DNA from: Accumulibacter sp.
GTDB lineage: Bacteria; Pseudomonadota; Gammaproteobacteria; Burkholderiales; Rhodocyclaceae
Length of the DNA stretch: 64,000 nucleotides
Direction of reading: 5' to 3'
Assembly (NCBI RefSeq): GCF_023806625.1
Contig: NZ_JAMTDX010000083.1
Coordinates: 33,309-97,308 of the forward strand
The notes beneath the pieces were generated by a model. The model was given only the letters and a program-made list of their open reading frames with translations. It made no database searches and had not been told where the DNA came from. Shown here piece after piece: positions 49,134 to 58,549 of the stretch. A program made the translations under genes and the position numbers. Each line of letters opens with the position of its first letter. Position 1 is the first letter of the stretch.

Positions 49134-50055
49134 TCGTCTCGTCCCCCGTTGCGGCGAGTTCGCGAAAGACGCCCTGAACGAACCTTCGGCCTTTGCCGAG
49201 ATCGATAATCCGGTTACTGATCTCGACCGGGATCGGCAGACGGTCGCGGCAGAGCACTTCGCCGCGCAGCGCTTGGGCGCCGCCGTCTCTCGCCAGCCCG
49301 GTGCACAGTTCACAGATGTCCCGGGCGTTGACGCTGTCCCAGAGCTCACTTTGCAGCGCGCCGAGCAGATCCTCGACCCGTCGCCCGAAAAGTCTTTCGG
49401 CCTGCTCGTTGGCGTCGATGATCTCGCCCGTTCCGGCGTCGGAGATCAGGATCGCATCGCGCACCCCGTTGAACAGTGCGTCGCGCAGCAGCTCAGCGTC
49501 GCGAAGCGCCTTGCGGTTGACCGACAACTGGTCGTGGAGCAGGGCGATGCTGACCAGGCCGGCAACGGCATGAGCGAACAGCCTCTCGATCGACGTCCAG
49601 GCCGAGTGCGGTCCGACCCGCTCGATCGAAAGCACACCCTGGACCTCGCCGGCCGCATGGATCGGCGAGTTGATCAACGCGCTGATGCCGTTGTGCAGGA
49701 GGTAGTCGTCGGTCAGTTCGTGGCTTGCCGGATGTTTCATCGCGTCGTCGGCGACGATCGGGTCACCAGCCCCGAGCGCCCGGAAGTACTGCGGGTAGTC
49801 CTCCACCTGAAGCCTGATGCCGTCGCTGTGACGGTCGGGGGAGAGTTCGTAGAGGTCGACGCACTCGAGTCGGGTGTGCTGGGCGGTCAGTGCCCAGAGA
49901 CCGACGCGCTCGATGTTCAGCGTCCGCGCCGTGCTGGCGGTCAGTCCGCGCAGGGTGTCGTCGAGTCGCTCGCCGGCCAGGCCATGTCTGGCGAGCTCTG
50001 CGTAGGCGCTCTGCAGGTCGAGAGGACGCTGCAGGTTTCGGAAGGGTGGCGGCAT
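49123..50055 (-). CDS. GAF-PAS sensor protein without visible output domain
   Basis: A ~310-residue cytoplasmic protein. A GAF domain spans about residues 20-185 (NIERVGLWALTAQ, INSPIHAAGEVQGVLSIERVG) and a PAS domain about 195-300 (LFNGVRDAILISDAGTGEIIDANEQAERLFGR, PIPVEISNRIIDLG). After the PAS the protein ends, with no kinase, GGDEF or DNA-binding part. The start is uncertain: an ATG at 50055, a GTG at 50142 and others are open and none has a clear ribosome-binding site. It converges on rlpA, overlapping its end by 11 bases. Probably a partner or truncated relative of a histidine kinase or diguanylate cyclase. Confidence 0.7.
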   Translation of the reverse strand: MPPPFRNLQRPLDLQSAYAELARHGLAGERLDDTLRGLTASTARTLNIERVGLWALTAQHTRLECVDLYELSPDRHSDGIRLQVEDYPQYFRALGAGDPIVADDAMKHPASHELTDDYLLHNGISALINSPIHAAGEVQGVLSIERVGPHSAWTSIERLFAHAVAGLVSIALLHDQLSVNRKALRDAELLRDALFNGVRDAILISDAGTGEIIDANEQAERLFGRRVEDLLGALQSELWDSVNARDICELCTGLARDGGAQALRGEVLCRDRLPIPVEISNRIIDLGKGRRFVQGVFRELAATGDETISD

Positions 50056-50224
50056 CTGCGTTTCATGGTGCCCGTATTCGTTCGGGCTTGCCTGGCAAAG
50101 GGTGGCGACATGGTACGCACTACGGACTTCGGGGGAGTGCACAAAGTCACGACGTGGCCTTCAGCAGCCCCCCGGCTGGCCCGCCGTGGCTCGCGGCAGA
50201 GGCGCCGGCTCCGTCTGGATCGCT

Positions 50225-50233
50225 TGCTATAAT
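50225..50233 (+). promoter_or_regulatory. Extended -10 promoter for dacA
   Basis: TGCTATAAT at 50225-50233 is a perfect extended -10 element 28 bases before the dacA ATG. No clear -35 lies upstream, consistent with an extended -10 promoter. Confidence 0.6.
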
Positions 50234-50261
50234 CGCGACTTTAGAAAGAATTCGGCCAACC

Positions 50262-51404
50262 ATGTTCAACTTGCGTTCCTTCAGTTCCTTGATCCTCGTC
50301 CTGCTGTTCCTGCCGGTCCTGGCCCGGGCCCAGCAGGCTCCGACGCCACCGGTGCTGGCGGCCAAGTCGTGGCTGCTGGTCGAGGCAGCCTCGGGTCAGG
50401 AACTCGTCGCCTCCGAACCGGACCTGCGTCTGGAGCCCGCTTCGCTGACCAAGCTGATGACCGCTTATGTGGTTTTTTCGGCACTGCGCCAAGGGACGCT
50501 CAAACTCGATCAGACTGTTCCGGTTTCCGAGAAGGCGTGGAAGACCGGCGGTTCGCGGATGTTCATCCAGGTCGGAACGCAGGTTCGCGTCGAAGACCTG
50601 CTCAAGGGGATGATCGTCCAGTCCGGCAACGACGCGTGCGTCGCGCTGGCCGAGGCGGTCGCCGGCGACGAGCAGAACTTCGCCCAGGTGATGAATCGCG
50701 AAGCTCAGAGACTGGGCATGAAGGGATCGAGTTTCCGCAATTCGAGCGGTCTGCCCGACCCACAGCACTACACGACGGCGCGCGACCTGGCGATCCTTGC
50801 CGGCGCGCTGATCCGCGATTTCCCTGAGGAGTACGCGAAGTACTACTCGATGAAGGAGTTCCGCTACAACAACATCACCCAGCCGAACCGCAATCGCCTG
50901 CTTTACATCGACCCGAGCGTCGACGGCCTGAAGACCGGGCACACCGAAGCGGCGGGATACTGCCTGGTTTCGTCGGCCAAGCGCGGGCCGCGCCGTCTCT
51001 TGTCGGTGGTCATGGGCGCGCCATCCGACAAGATGCGCGCGCAGGAGTCGATCAAGCTACTCAATTTCGGCTTCCAGTTCTACGACGCGGTTCAGATCTA
51101 CCCCCGGAACGAGGCCGTCTCGACGCTCAGGGTCTGGAAGGGCAAGGAAAGCGCCGTCAGGATCGGTTTCCCGAGTGATCTCGTGATCACCGTGCCGAAG
51201 GGCTTCGGTCCGAAGATCAGGACGGAACTGGTCACCCAGCAGCCGCTGTTCGCTCCGATTGCCCAGGGTCAGCCTCTGGGCACGCTGAAGGTCAGCGTCG
51301 ACGACCGGGCCTACGGAGATTATCCGGTACTCGCCCTGGATGCCGTTCCCGAAGCCGGCTTCTTTGGACGGATGGTCGATTCGGTCCGCCTGTGGTTCAA
51401 GTGA
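50262..51404 (+). CDS. dacA: D-alanyl-D-alanine carboxypeptidase (PBP5/6 family)
   Basis: Low-molecular-weight PBP of 380 residues that trims the terminal D-Ala from peptidoglycan stems. A signal peptide (MFNLRSFSSLILVLLF to ARAQQ) leads to the active-site SLTK (Ser ~61), SGN in VQSGNDACVALAE, and KTG in GLKTGHTEAAGYC. The C-terminal beta-domain ends with an amphipathic helix (GFFGRMVDSVRLWFK) that anchors it to the inner membrane. A longer frame upstream overlaps the GAF-PAS gene and lacks family similarity. Confidence 0.95.
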   Translation: MFNLRSFSSLILVLLFLPVLARAQQAPTPPVLAAKSWLLVEAASGQELVASEPDLRLEPASLTKLMTAYVVFSALRQGTLKLDQTVPVSEKAWKTGGSRMFIQVGTQVRVEDLLKGMIVQSGNDACVALAEAVAGDEQNFAQVMNREAQRLGMKGSSFRNSSGLPDPQHYTTARDLAILAGALIRDFPEEYAKYYSMKEFRYNNITQPNRNRLLYIDPSVDGLKTGHTEAAGYCLVSSAKRGPRRLLSVVMGAPSDKMRAQESIKLLNFGFQFYDAVQIYPRNEAVSTLRVWKGKESAVRIGFPSDLVITVPKGFGPKIRTELVTQQPLFAPIAQGQPLGTLKVSVDDRAYGDYPVLALDAVPEAGFFGRMVDSVRLWFK

Positions 51405-51561
51405 GCGGTTCGCGCCTTCGCACCGGGCGGAAAGGTAACGATCTTCGACCGCCAAACAGAGCAGCAACGGTCGATGCGCCCGAACAGATTCGGCGATCGC
51501 CTGACCCCGCGCGCTGCGTGGGCCGCCGCGGGTCGATCGGAGTGACCGGTAGGGTTCACCC

Positions 51562-51837
51562 ATGAGTGAGACCGGCGGCACTGCCAGCCTGCTAGAGTTC
51601 CCCTGTGCGTTTCCGCTCAAGGTGATCGGTCTGAACCGCGACTCGCTGGTCGAGGAGATTCTCGCGGTGGTCCTGCGCCATGCTACCGACTTCGCACCGG
51701 AGAGCACCGAGATGCGTCCGTCGGCAGGGGGCAAGTACGTCGGCCTGACCTGCACGATCCGCGCCACGAGTCGGGAGCAGCTCGACGCCTTGTACCGTGA
51801 GCTGACCAGCCATCCATTGGTCAGGATGGTTCTGTGA
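51562..51837 (+). CDS. ybeD: YbeD/DUF493 family protein
   Basis: A 91-residue protein of the YbeD (DUF493) family, an ACT-like fold of unclear regulatory function. Typical pieces: [16 protein letters not shown] near the N-terminus and [25 protein letters not shown]. The gene lies between dacA and lipB as in E. coli (dacA-ybeD-lipB). Its stop overlaps the lipB start. Confidence 0.9.
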   Translation: MSETGGTASLLEFPCAFPLKVIGLNRDSLVEEILAVVLRHATDFAPESTEMRPSAGGKYVGLTCTIRATSREQLDALYRELTSHPLVRMVL

Positions 51838-52529
51838 TGCGGGCCGGGGATGCGGTCTCCCGAGCCTTCCCGGCCTCCGCGGGCGGCTGTGTCGAACTCT
51901 ACGTCGATGGCCCGGCGCCGCTGCTGCTGCGTCATCTTGGGCGGACCGAGTACCGGCAGACGTGGCAGGCGATGGTCGATTTCACCGCCGCCCGGCATTC
52001 CGGGACGATCGACGAGATGTGGTGCTGTGAGCACTCGCCGGTGTTCACACTCGGCCAGGCCGGGAAGCGTGAACACCTGCTGGCCGACGTCGGGATTCCG
52101 CTGGTGCACTGCGATCGGGGTGGCCAGATCACCTACCACGGCCCGGGCCAGGTGGTGATCTATCTGCTGCTTGATCTTGGGCGCAGGGGGCTCAAGGTCC
52201 GCGAGCTCGTGGCGACGATCGAACAGGCGGTGATCGACCTGCTCGCCGCGCACGGCGTGACTGGCCAACGGCGCAGCGGTGCGCCGGGCGTCTACGCCGG
52301 CGAGTCCAAGGTCGCCGCTCTTGGTCTGCGCGTGCGCCGGACCTGTTGCTATCACGGGGTGAGCCTCAATGTCGATATGGATCTCTCGCCGTTCGCGGCG
52401 ATCGATCCGTGCGGCTACCCTGGACTCGCCGTCACCCAGACCCGGGATCTGGGCATCCAGATGACCCCCGAAGAAGCCGCCGCGGCGCTCGCCGCACATC
52501 TGGCGGCCAGGCTCGAGGCCAGCGAATGA
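51837..52529 (+). CDS. lipB: Lipoyl(octanoyl) transferase
   Basis: A 230-residue octanoyltransferase that moves octanoate from ACP to lipoyl domains. Signature [12 protein letters not shown], the catalytic Lys in [12 protein letters not shown], and the catalytic Cys in DPCGYPGL. The ATG at 51837 overlaps the ybeD stop (TGATG); a GTG one codon earlier is also open. Overlaps lipA at the other end. Confidence 0.95.
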   Translation: MRAGDAVSRAFPASAGGCVELYVDGPAPLLLRHLGRTEYRQTWQAMVDFTAARHSGTIDEMWCCEHSPVFTLGQAGKREHLLADVGIPLVHCDRGGQITYHGPGQVVIYLLLDLGRRGLKVRELVATIEQAVIDLLAAHGVTGQRRSGAPGVYAGESKVAALGLRVRRTCCYHGVSLNVDMDLSPFAAIDPCGYPGLAVTQTRDLGIQMTPEEAAAALAAHLAARLEASE

Positions 52530-53536
52530 CGGGCACGAACGAGCAGCGCGGGGCGAAGGGGCGGTCTCTGCGGACCGCCGGTGTCAAGGAAAAGGGTGAG
52601 CAGAAGACCGCGCGGATCCCGATCCGCATCGTGCCGCAGCCGACTCCGCGCAAGCCCGACTGGATCCGCGTCAAGGCCGGCAACGATGCGGGCCGTTTCG
52701 GCGAGATCAAGAGGATGCTCCGCGAGCAGAAGCTGCACACCGTCTGCGAGGAAGCCGCATGCCCGAACATCGGCGAATGCTTCGGTCGGGGGACGGCGAC
52801 GTTCATGATTCTCGGCGACATCTGCACGCGCCGCTGCCCGTTCTGCGACGTCGGCCATGGCAAGCCACTGCCTCCTGATCCCGACGAGCCGCAGCGGCTC
52901 GCTGAAACCGTCGCCCGCCTCCGGCTCCGCTACGTGGTGATCACCAGCGTCGATCGCGACGACTTGCGCGATGGCGGCGCGCAGCACTTCGTCGAGGTGA
53001 TCGGAGCGGTGCGCCGCCACTCACCCGGGACGACGATCGAGACGCTGGTTCCCGATTTCCGGGGGCGGACGGACCTGGCGCTCGACCTGCTCGGCCAGGC
53101 GCTGCCCGACGTTCTCAATCACAACCTCGAGACCGTCCCGCGCCTCTATCGGCAGGCCCGTCCGGGCGCCGACTACGCGCACTCGCTGAATTTTCTGAAG
53201 GCCTTCCGGCAACGTTATCCGCTGGTGCCGACGAAATCGGGTCTGATGGTCGGCCTCGGCGAAACCGACGACGAGATCGTCGCCGTACTGCGCGACCTGC
53301 GCGCGCACGACGTCGACCTGCTGACCATCGGCCAGTACCTCGCTCCTTCTGGCCATCACCTGCCGGTGGCACGCTATGTGCCCCCAGAAACGTTCCGGAT
53401 GTACGAGCAGCAGGCGCTGGCGCTGGGATTTTCGGGGGCGGCCTGCGGGCCTATGGTCCGCTCGAGTTACTGGGCCGACGTGCAGGCGCGGGATGCCGGA
53501 CTGGCTGGCGACGGCGACCAGACGGTGATCAGTTGA
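52526..53536 (+). CDS. lipA: Lipoyl synthase
   Basis: Radical-SAM enzyme of 336 residues that inserts two sulphurs into octanoyl groups. The auxiliary cluster motif is [12 protein letters not shown], the radical-SAM CxxxCxxC motif is CTRRCPFC, and the C-terminal RSSY is present ([11 protein letters not shown]). An N-terminal basic extension of ~45 residues precedes the conserved core. The ATG at 52526 overlaps the lipB stop by four bases. Converges with the next gene, overlapping eight bases. Confidence 0.96.
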   Translation: MTGTNEQRGAKGRSLRTAGVKEKGEQKTARIPIRIVPQPTPRKPDWIRVKAGNDAGRFGEIKRMLREQKLHTVCEEAACPNIGECFGRGTATFMILGDICTRRCPFCDVGHGKPLPPDPDEPQRLAETVARLRLRYVVITSVDRDDLRDGGAQHFVEVIGAVRRHSPGTTIETLVPDFRGRTDLALDLLGQALPDVLNHNLETVPRLYRQARPGADYAHSLNFLKAFRQRYPLVPTKSGLMVGLGETDDEIVAVLRDLRAHDVDLLTIGQYLAPSGHHLPVARYVPPETFRMYEQQALALGFSGAACGPMVRSSYWADVQARDAGLAGDGDQTVIS

Positions 53537-54047
53537 AGCGGATGAAGCGCGCCGGGTAGCGTGCAGTCGCCCAGGCCAGGAACAGGTACTTGACCGTTTT
53601 GCCAATAGCGACGGCAAGCAGGATTCCGGGTGTCGACAGATTGGCCAGCGCGCAGAAGAGCAGGGCAGGCGTCTGCGGAATCGGCGATCCGGCAATCACC
53701 AGCATGGCGAGCAGACCCCAGCGCTGCAACCAGTCGGAGGCGGTCTGCCAGGCACTCGTTTGCAGCAGTTCCGGGTAGCGTGTGGCGATCAGCTCAAGGC
53801 CGAGGTGCTGGAAGATGTTGACCAGCAGCACCGCACCGAGACCGCTGGCCAGTCCGCTGAGAAACCCGAGACTGCACCAGCGCCGCGGGGAAAGGAGCAC
53901 CGCCGGAATCAGGACGGCAGCGAACGGAAAGGCGAAGCTGACCGTCGAGGCGAAGGCAATGGTCGTGACGACCAGCGTGTAATGGCGGTGCGACACGCTG
54001 CGGATGAGCAGCGTGCGCAGCCAGTCGGGAAGAACGTGCGTTCGCAT
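53529..54047 (-). CDS. YqaA/DedA-like membrane protein
   Basis: A 172-residue inner-membrane protein with about four hydrophobic segments, resembling the YqaA/SNARE-associated (VTT) group. The small [12 protein letters not shown] loop is like the polar re-entrant loop of that family. Function unknown; DedA relatives act in lipid translocation and envelope homeostasis. Minus strand, convergent with lipA. Confidence 0.65.
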   Translation of the reverse strand: MRTHVLPDWLRTLLIRSVSHRHYTLVVTTIAFASTVSFAFPFAAVLIPAVLLSPRRWCSLGFLSGLASGLGAVLLVNIFQHLGLELIATRYPELLQTSAWQTASDWLQRWGLLAMLVIAGSPIPQTPALLFCALANLSTPGILLAVAIGKTVKYLFLAWATARYPARFIRFN

Positions 54048-54498
54048 CCTGGTCGGCTTCCGGGTCAGGGCCTCGTTCTTGTCTGGGCCGGGCGATCGTC
54101 GGCGGTGGCCGGAGGCGGTTTGCGGGATCCGATTTTCACTCGGCTTGTGCGCACCAGGGTCTGCGGGCTATGCTAGCGAAGATGGCTTCGTGAGCCATCG
54201 CGGAATCAACGATAGTCATGACCGTTTCCTCTCCCCCGATCCCTCTCGCGCAAGCGGGCGAGGCAAGGTTCGTGGGTCGCCGAGCGACTTCCACGTCAAT
54301 GGCCGGACCAGTCATCGCCGCACCGGCCGACGGCCGCCGGCTGCGCATCCACACTTCTGCCCAAAAACACCGGATTGTAGGCGTTCTCGATCGCTGCGCG
54401 AATCTTCGTGCAAGGCGGCAGGTCGGAACACGGCCAGGCGGCTGCTCAGACGCCGTGTGCTGGACGCTGGTGCCGGCCGTGACGCGGGGCCGGCCCGG
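54048..54498. other. 450-base region without a convincing gene
   Basis: Between the YqaA-like gene and a short RlpA-like gene. Open frames exist on both strands but show no family resemblance. A short stem, CCTCTCGC (54242-54249)/GCGGGCGAGG area (54255-54264), was noted without a T-tail. The region may hold promoters for both flanking genes, but none is distinct. Confidence 0.45.
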
Positions 54499-55011
54499 GT
54501 GAGAAGCGCGCTCGCCTTACCGGCCCTGCTGGTCTGCTTCTCCGCCTTCGCCGACTTCGAGTCTTCAGCAGAGGCCGCTGCACCCGCTTCCGGGGTGCAT
54601 GATCACCGGCCGGAGGCGCCGGTGATCCTTTCCGGAAAGGCGAGTTTCTATGCGCCGCGCTTCGGCGGACGGCGGACTGCGTCGGGAGAGCGCTTCGAGC
54701 ATCACACGATCTCTGCGGCGAGCAACCGCTTTCCGATCGGCACGCTCGTCGCCGTGCGCCGTGTCCTCTCGGCCCGCTGCGTGGTGGTCAGGATCAACGA
54801 CCGGATGGGGCACCGCAGCCGGGTGATCGACCTTTCCCGGGAGGCTGCCGAACGCCTCGGGATGATCGATGCCGGGGTCACCGAAGTCGAGGTGGCCCTC
54901 CTGCCGCGCTATCTGATCGGTCATGAGCACGCCTGTGCGCTAGCCTTCCAGACGGCGATCGAACTTCACGTCGATGGCCGATCGGCTGGGACCGGAACGA
55001 GGAAACGCTAG
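54499..55011 (+). CDS. Short RlpA-like double-psi beta-barrel protein
   Basis: A 170-residue exported protein. GTG start, signal peptide (LALPALLVCFSAFA), then an RlpA-type DPBB domain: GKASFYAPRFGGRRTASGERF, SNRFPIGTLVAVRRV and VVVRINDRMGHRSRVIDLSR. Unlike RlpA at 47979 it has no lipobox and no SPOR domain. GHRSR replaces the usual GPF/GPY stretch, so activity as a lytic transglycosylase is uncertain. The start is uncertain because the frame is open upstream. Alone between two opposite intergenic regions. Confidence 0.7.
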   Translation: MRSALALPALLVCFSAFADFESSAEAAAPASGVHDHRPEAPVILSGKASFYAPRFGGRRTASGERFEHHTISAASNRFPIGTLVAVRRVLSARCVVVRINDRMGHRSRVIDLSREAAERLGMIDAGVTEVEVALLPRYLIGHEHACALAFQTAIELHVDGRSAGTGTRKR

Positions 55012-55076
55012 TCGACGAATCCCACGCCCGCGCGTCGGGTGTCGCCCGACGATCCCGGCCGGTCTTGCGCGTGCAG

Positions 55077-55106
55077 TTGACCGGAGCCGCCGAACTCGTC
55101 AATACT
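55077..55106 (+). promoter_or_regulatory. Possible promoter for prpC
   Basis: TTGACC at 55077-55082 and AATACT at 55101-55106 are 18 bases apart, about 130 bases before prpC. The -35 match is good, the -10 weak. Confidence 0.3.
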
Positions 55107-55237
55107 GACATCGCCGGCACGCGGATCCCCGGCGCCAGCTGGCGTCCTGCCGAGGATCCCGAGCGTGGCGCCCGCCCGCGACGCGGCTCCCGGCGTGTCG
55201 CCCTGACCTCTGTCGTGCCTTGAAGAAAGGGGAGCTT

Positions 55238-56395
55238 ATGGACGAGAAGCGGCAAGCGCTGGCCCCCAGGGTGAAGAAGTCCGTCGCGCTATCCGGCGTC
55301 GTTGCCGGCGACACGGCGATCTGCTCGGTCGGTCGTATGGGCAACGACCTTCATTACCGCGGCTACGACGTCATCGCGCTCGCCGAGTCTGCGAGTTTCG
55401 AGGAAGTGGCCTACCTGTTGCTCTACGGCCGCCTGCCCAGCGTCACCCAGCTCAATCAGTACAAGAAGAAGCTCAAGACGCTGCGCGGGCTGCCGGTGAT
55501 GCTCCGGCCGATGCTCGAGAACCTGCCGGCGTCGGCTCATCCGATGGACATCCTGCGCAGTGGCTGTTCGGCCCTCGGGACGATACTTCCCGAGGCCCAG
55601 GACCACAACCCGGGCGCCGCGCGCGAGATCGCCAACCGTCTGGTCGCCGGCTTCGGGTCGATGCTCCTCTACTGGTACCACTGGTCGCACAATGGCCGGC
55701 GCATCGACACCGAGACCGACGACGATTCGATCGCCGCGCACTTCCTGCACCTGCTCACGGGCAGGGCGCCGAGCGGCCTCCACGCGCGCAGCCTGGACAA
55801 GTCGCTGGTGCTCTACGCCGAGCACGAATTCAACGCTTCGACCTTCGCCGCGCGGACGATTACCGGTACCGGAGCCGACCTCTACGCAGCGATCAGCGGA
55901 GCGATCGGCGCGCTGAGCGGCACCCGGCACGGCGGAGCCAACGAGGTGGCCTTCGAGATCCAGAGCCGCTACAACGACGCCGATCACGCCGAGGCCGACA
56001 TCCGGCGCCGCCTCGAGAACAGGGAAATCATCATCGGCTTCGGGCACCCGCTGTACACGATTGCCGACCCGCGGCATCGGGTGATCCGCGCCGTGGCCGA
56101 GCAGTTGTGCATCGACGGCGACAATCCGGTTCTCTTCGAAATCGCCAGCCGCATCGAGTCGGTGATGTGGGAGCAGAAGCGGATGTTTCCGAACGTCGAC
56201 TGGTTCTCGGGGGTGGTCTACCACATGCTCGCCGTGCCGACGCCGATGTTCACGCCGCTGTTCGTCATCGCCAGGACCAGCGGCTGGGCGGCACACGTCA
56301 TCGAGCAGCGGATCGACGGCAAGATCATTCGGCCGTCGGCGAATTACGTCGGGCCGGATGCACAGGAGTTCGTCGCGCTTGCCCAACGCCATTGA
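55238..56395 (+). CDS. prpC: 2-methylcitrate synthase
   Basis: Citrate-synthase-fold enzyme of 385 residues. [29 protein letters not shown] at the N-terminus (given here in part) is diagnostic of PrpC as opposed to GltA. Catalytic region: His in [10 protein letters not shown], His in [13 protein letters not shown], and the Asp near [13 protein letters not shown]. Condenses propionyl-CoA and oxaloacetate in the methylcitrate cycle. AAAGGGGAG supports ATG 55238. prpD follows after a repeat-containing gap; prpB is not present nearby. Confidence 0.9.
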   Translation: MDEKRQALAPRVKKSVALSGVVAGDTAICSVGRMGNDLHYRGYDVIALAESASFEEVAYLLLYGRLPSVTQLNQYKKKLKTLRGLPVMLRPMLENLPASAHPMDILRSGCSALGTILPEAQDHNPGAAREIANRLVAGFGSMLLYWYHWSHNGRRIDTETDDDSIAAHFLHLLTGRAPSGLHARSLDKSLVLYAEHEFNASTFAARTITGTGADLYAAISGAIGALSGTRHGGANEVAFEIQSRYNDADHAEADIRRRLENREIIIGFGHPLYTIADPRHRVIRAVAEQLCIDGDNPVLFEIASRIESVMWEQKRMFPNVDWFSGVVYHMLAVPTPMFTPLFVIARTSGWAAHVIEQRIDGKIIRPSANYVGPDAQEFVALAQRH

Positions 56396-56752
56396 GCCGG
56401 CTGCCGGGACCGAGAGGTTGTCAAGAAATCGTCGCGAGCCGCCCGATATGCCCGGCGCCAAGGGAGGGGAGGGTCCCTTCCTTTCCCTCCCGGAGCGAAC
56501 GACGAGCCATATCAGATGGATAGGCGAGGGCGAAGGCGGGGTTTCGCGCAGCATGCTGCGCGCCGCCGTAGCCGGCCGGCTGTGCAAAGCCGGCAGTGGA
56601 CGAAGGCGGGGTTTCGCGCAGCATGCTGCGCGCCGCCGCAGCCGGCCGGCTGTGCAAAGCCGGCCGTGGGGGAGCCAGTGGGCAACACCGCAAATTGGCC
56701 GCGCAGCAGATTGTTTCACAACTTCTGAGCGCGAGAGAGACAGGGGACAGAG
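56396..56752. other. prpC-prpD intergenic region with stem-loop and tandem repeat
   Basis: A 357-base gap. GGGAGGG (56462-56468) and CCCTCCC (56485-56491) can form a 7-bp stem without a T-tail. The 70-bp tandem repeat follows at 56531-56670, then ~80 bases of leader to prpD. No gene recognised. Confidence 0.6.
56531..56670. repeat. Two tandem copies of a 70-bp palindrome-rich repeat
   Basis: 56531-56600 and 56601-56670 are near-identical, differing at about four positions. Each copy has the perfect palindrome GCGCAGCATGCTGCGC and a second stem GCCGGC-8-GCCGGC. The structure resembles REP-type intergenic elements. A diverged GCGAGGG precedes copy 1. Not part of either flanking gene. Confidence 0.85.
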
Positions 56753-58195
56753 ATGAGTACGCGACTTCCCGCGAGTCGTCCCGATCCGGACCGACTGCTG
56801 GTGGACATCGCCGATTACGTGCTCGACTTCCGCATCGACTCGCGCGCGGCCTTCGAAACTGCGCGCTACTGCCTGATCGACGCGCTCGGCTGTGGTCTCG
56901 AAGCGCTGTCCTACCCGGCGTGTACGAGGTTGCTCGGTCCGATCGTACCCGGGACCGTCGTTCCCAACGGCGCGAAGGTTCCCGGCACTTCATTCCAACT
57001 CGACCCGGTGCACGCGGCGTTCAACATCGGCGCGATGATCCGCTGGCTCGATTTCAACGACACCTGGCTGGCTGCCGAGTGGGGTCACCCTTCGGACAAT
57101 CTCGGCGGCATCCTGGCGACCGCCGACTGGTTTTCGCGGACCCGCCTGGCCCGGGGGGAGGAGCCGCTGCCGATGCGCCGCGTGCTCGAAGCAATGATCA
57201 AGGCCTACGAAATCCAGGGAGTGCTCGCGCTCGAGAACAGTTTCAACCGCGTAGGCCTCGACCATGTCGTCCTCGTCAAGGTGGCCAGCGCCGCCGTCTG
57301 CACCTGGCTGATGGGGGGCAGTCGGGAGCAGATCGTCAATGCGCTCTCGCAGGTCTTCGTCGATGGCCAGCCGCTGCGCACCTATCGGCATGCGCCGAAT
57401 ACCGGCTCACGCAAGTCCTGGGCGGCCGGCGACGCGACTGCGCGGGGGGTCATGCTGGCCCTCTTTTCTCTGCGCGGCGAGATGGGTTACCCGACGGTTC
57501 TGACTGCGCGGACCTGGGGTTTCTATCAGGTCCTTTTCCAGGGCAGACCGTTTCGCCTGCCGCGCCCCTACGGCAGCTACGTGATCGAGAACGTGCTCTT
57601 CAAGATCAGCTTTCCGGCCGAGTTTCACGCGCAGACGGCGGTGGAGTGCGCCCTCCAGCTGCATCCCCAGGTCGCGCCTCGGCTCGCCGAAGTCGCCCGG
57701 GTCAGCATCCGCACGCACGAGTCGGCGATCCGTATCATCGACAAGAAGGGATCGCTGCACAATCCGGCCGACCGTGATCACTGCCTGCAATACATGGTCG
57801 CCGTCGCACTGATCAGGGGAAGGCTGAGCAGTGAGGACTACGAGGACGCCGCCGCGGCCGACCCACGGATCGACGCGCTGCGCGCGCTGATCGAGGTGAC
57901 CGAGGAGCCGAGATTCTCAGCCGACTATCTCGATCCGGCGAAGCGGTCGATTGCCAACGCCGTGCAGGTCTTCTTCGCCGACGGCACGCGGACCGGCGAG
58001 ATCGTCGTCGAGTACCCGCTCGGCCACTGCCGGAGGCGCGCCGAGGGTATCCCGGTGCTCGTCGACAAGTTCATGACCCACCTCGCGCGCCGTTTCCAGC
58101 CGGCACAGCAACAGGCGATCATCGACGCGTCACGTGACGTCGACAGGCTCTGCGCGCTCGCCGTGAACGACTACGTCGATCGCTATGTCCCCTGA
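56753..58195 (+). CDS. prpD: 2-methylcitrate dehydratase (PrpD family)
   Basis: A 480-residue MmgE/PrpD-fold dehydratase that converts 2-methylcitrate toward 2-methylaconitate. Typical pieces: [47 protein letters not shown], and [19 protein letters not shown]. Full length for PrpD. Together with prpC it indicates propionate/propionyl-CoA breakdown. GAGAGACAGGGG upstream is a moderate ribosome-binding site. Confidence 0.9.
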   Translation: MSTRLPASRPDPDRLLVDIADYVLDFRIDSRAAFETARYCLIDALGCGLEALSYPACTRLLGPIVPGTVVPNGAKVPGTSFQLDPVHAAFNIGAMIRWLDFNDTWLAAEWGHPSDNLGGILATADWFSRTRLARGEEPLPMRRVLEAMIKAYEIQGVLALENSFNRVGLDHVVLVKVASAAVCTWLMGGSREQIVNALSQVFVDGQPLRTYRHAPNTGSRKSWAAGDATARGVMLALFSLRGEMGYPTVLTARTWGFYQVLFQGRPFRLPRPYGSYVIENVLFKISFPAEFHAQTAVECALQLHPQVAPRLAEVARVSIRTHESAIRIIDKKGSLHNPADRDHCLQYMVAVALIRGRLSSEDYEDAAAADPRIDALRALIEVTEEPRFSADYLDPAKRSIANAVQVFFADGTRTGEIVVEYPLGHCRRRAEGIPVLVDKFMTHLARRFQPAQQQAIIDASRDVDRLCALAVNDYVDRYVP

Positions 58196-58256
58196 CCGGC
58201 GGTCACCAGACGCAAACACCGCAGGCCTTCGTACACGGCCCTCTTGAGGAAATGGA

Positions 58257-58433
58257 ATGAAGGGAAACATTGGAGCGATCGTGGTGATCCTCGTCGGCGT
58301 TCTCGTGCTGGCGATCAACCTCGGCGTCGTCGAGATCGACTTTGCGCAGATCGTCCGGACCTGGTGGCCGGTATTGCTGATCGCCCTCGGCATAGGCATG
58401 TTCCTGGCTCCCGGCAGCGGCGACCGCCGCTAG
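58257..58433 (+). CDS. Small two-helix membrane protein, LiaI/DUF5668-like
   Basis: A 58-residue protein too short for most gene callers. MKGNIGAIVVILVGVLVLAINLGV forms the first helix, then RTWWPVLLIALGIGMFL the second. The layout, including the WWPxLLIxxG pattern, is that of the LiaI/LiaF-like TM region (DUF5668). GAGGA lies nine bases upstream of the ATG. Function unknown. It lies between prpD and the MoxR gene. Confidence 0.75.
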   Translation: MKGNIGAIVVILVGVLVLAINLGVVEIDFAQIVRTWWPVLLIALGIGMFLAPGSGDRR

Positions 58434-58549
58434 CGGGATTAGCGGTCCGCGCGCCAGGGGCCGCGGTTCAGCGCTGGCGGGGCGCGCCGCTCCTCGCCGG
58501 GGTTGCCGGTTTGCGGGTAGAATCGTAGAGCCTTTCCGAGGATTTCCCG

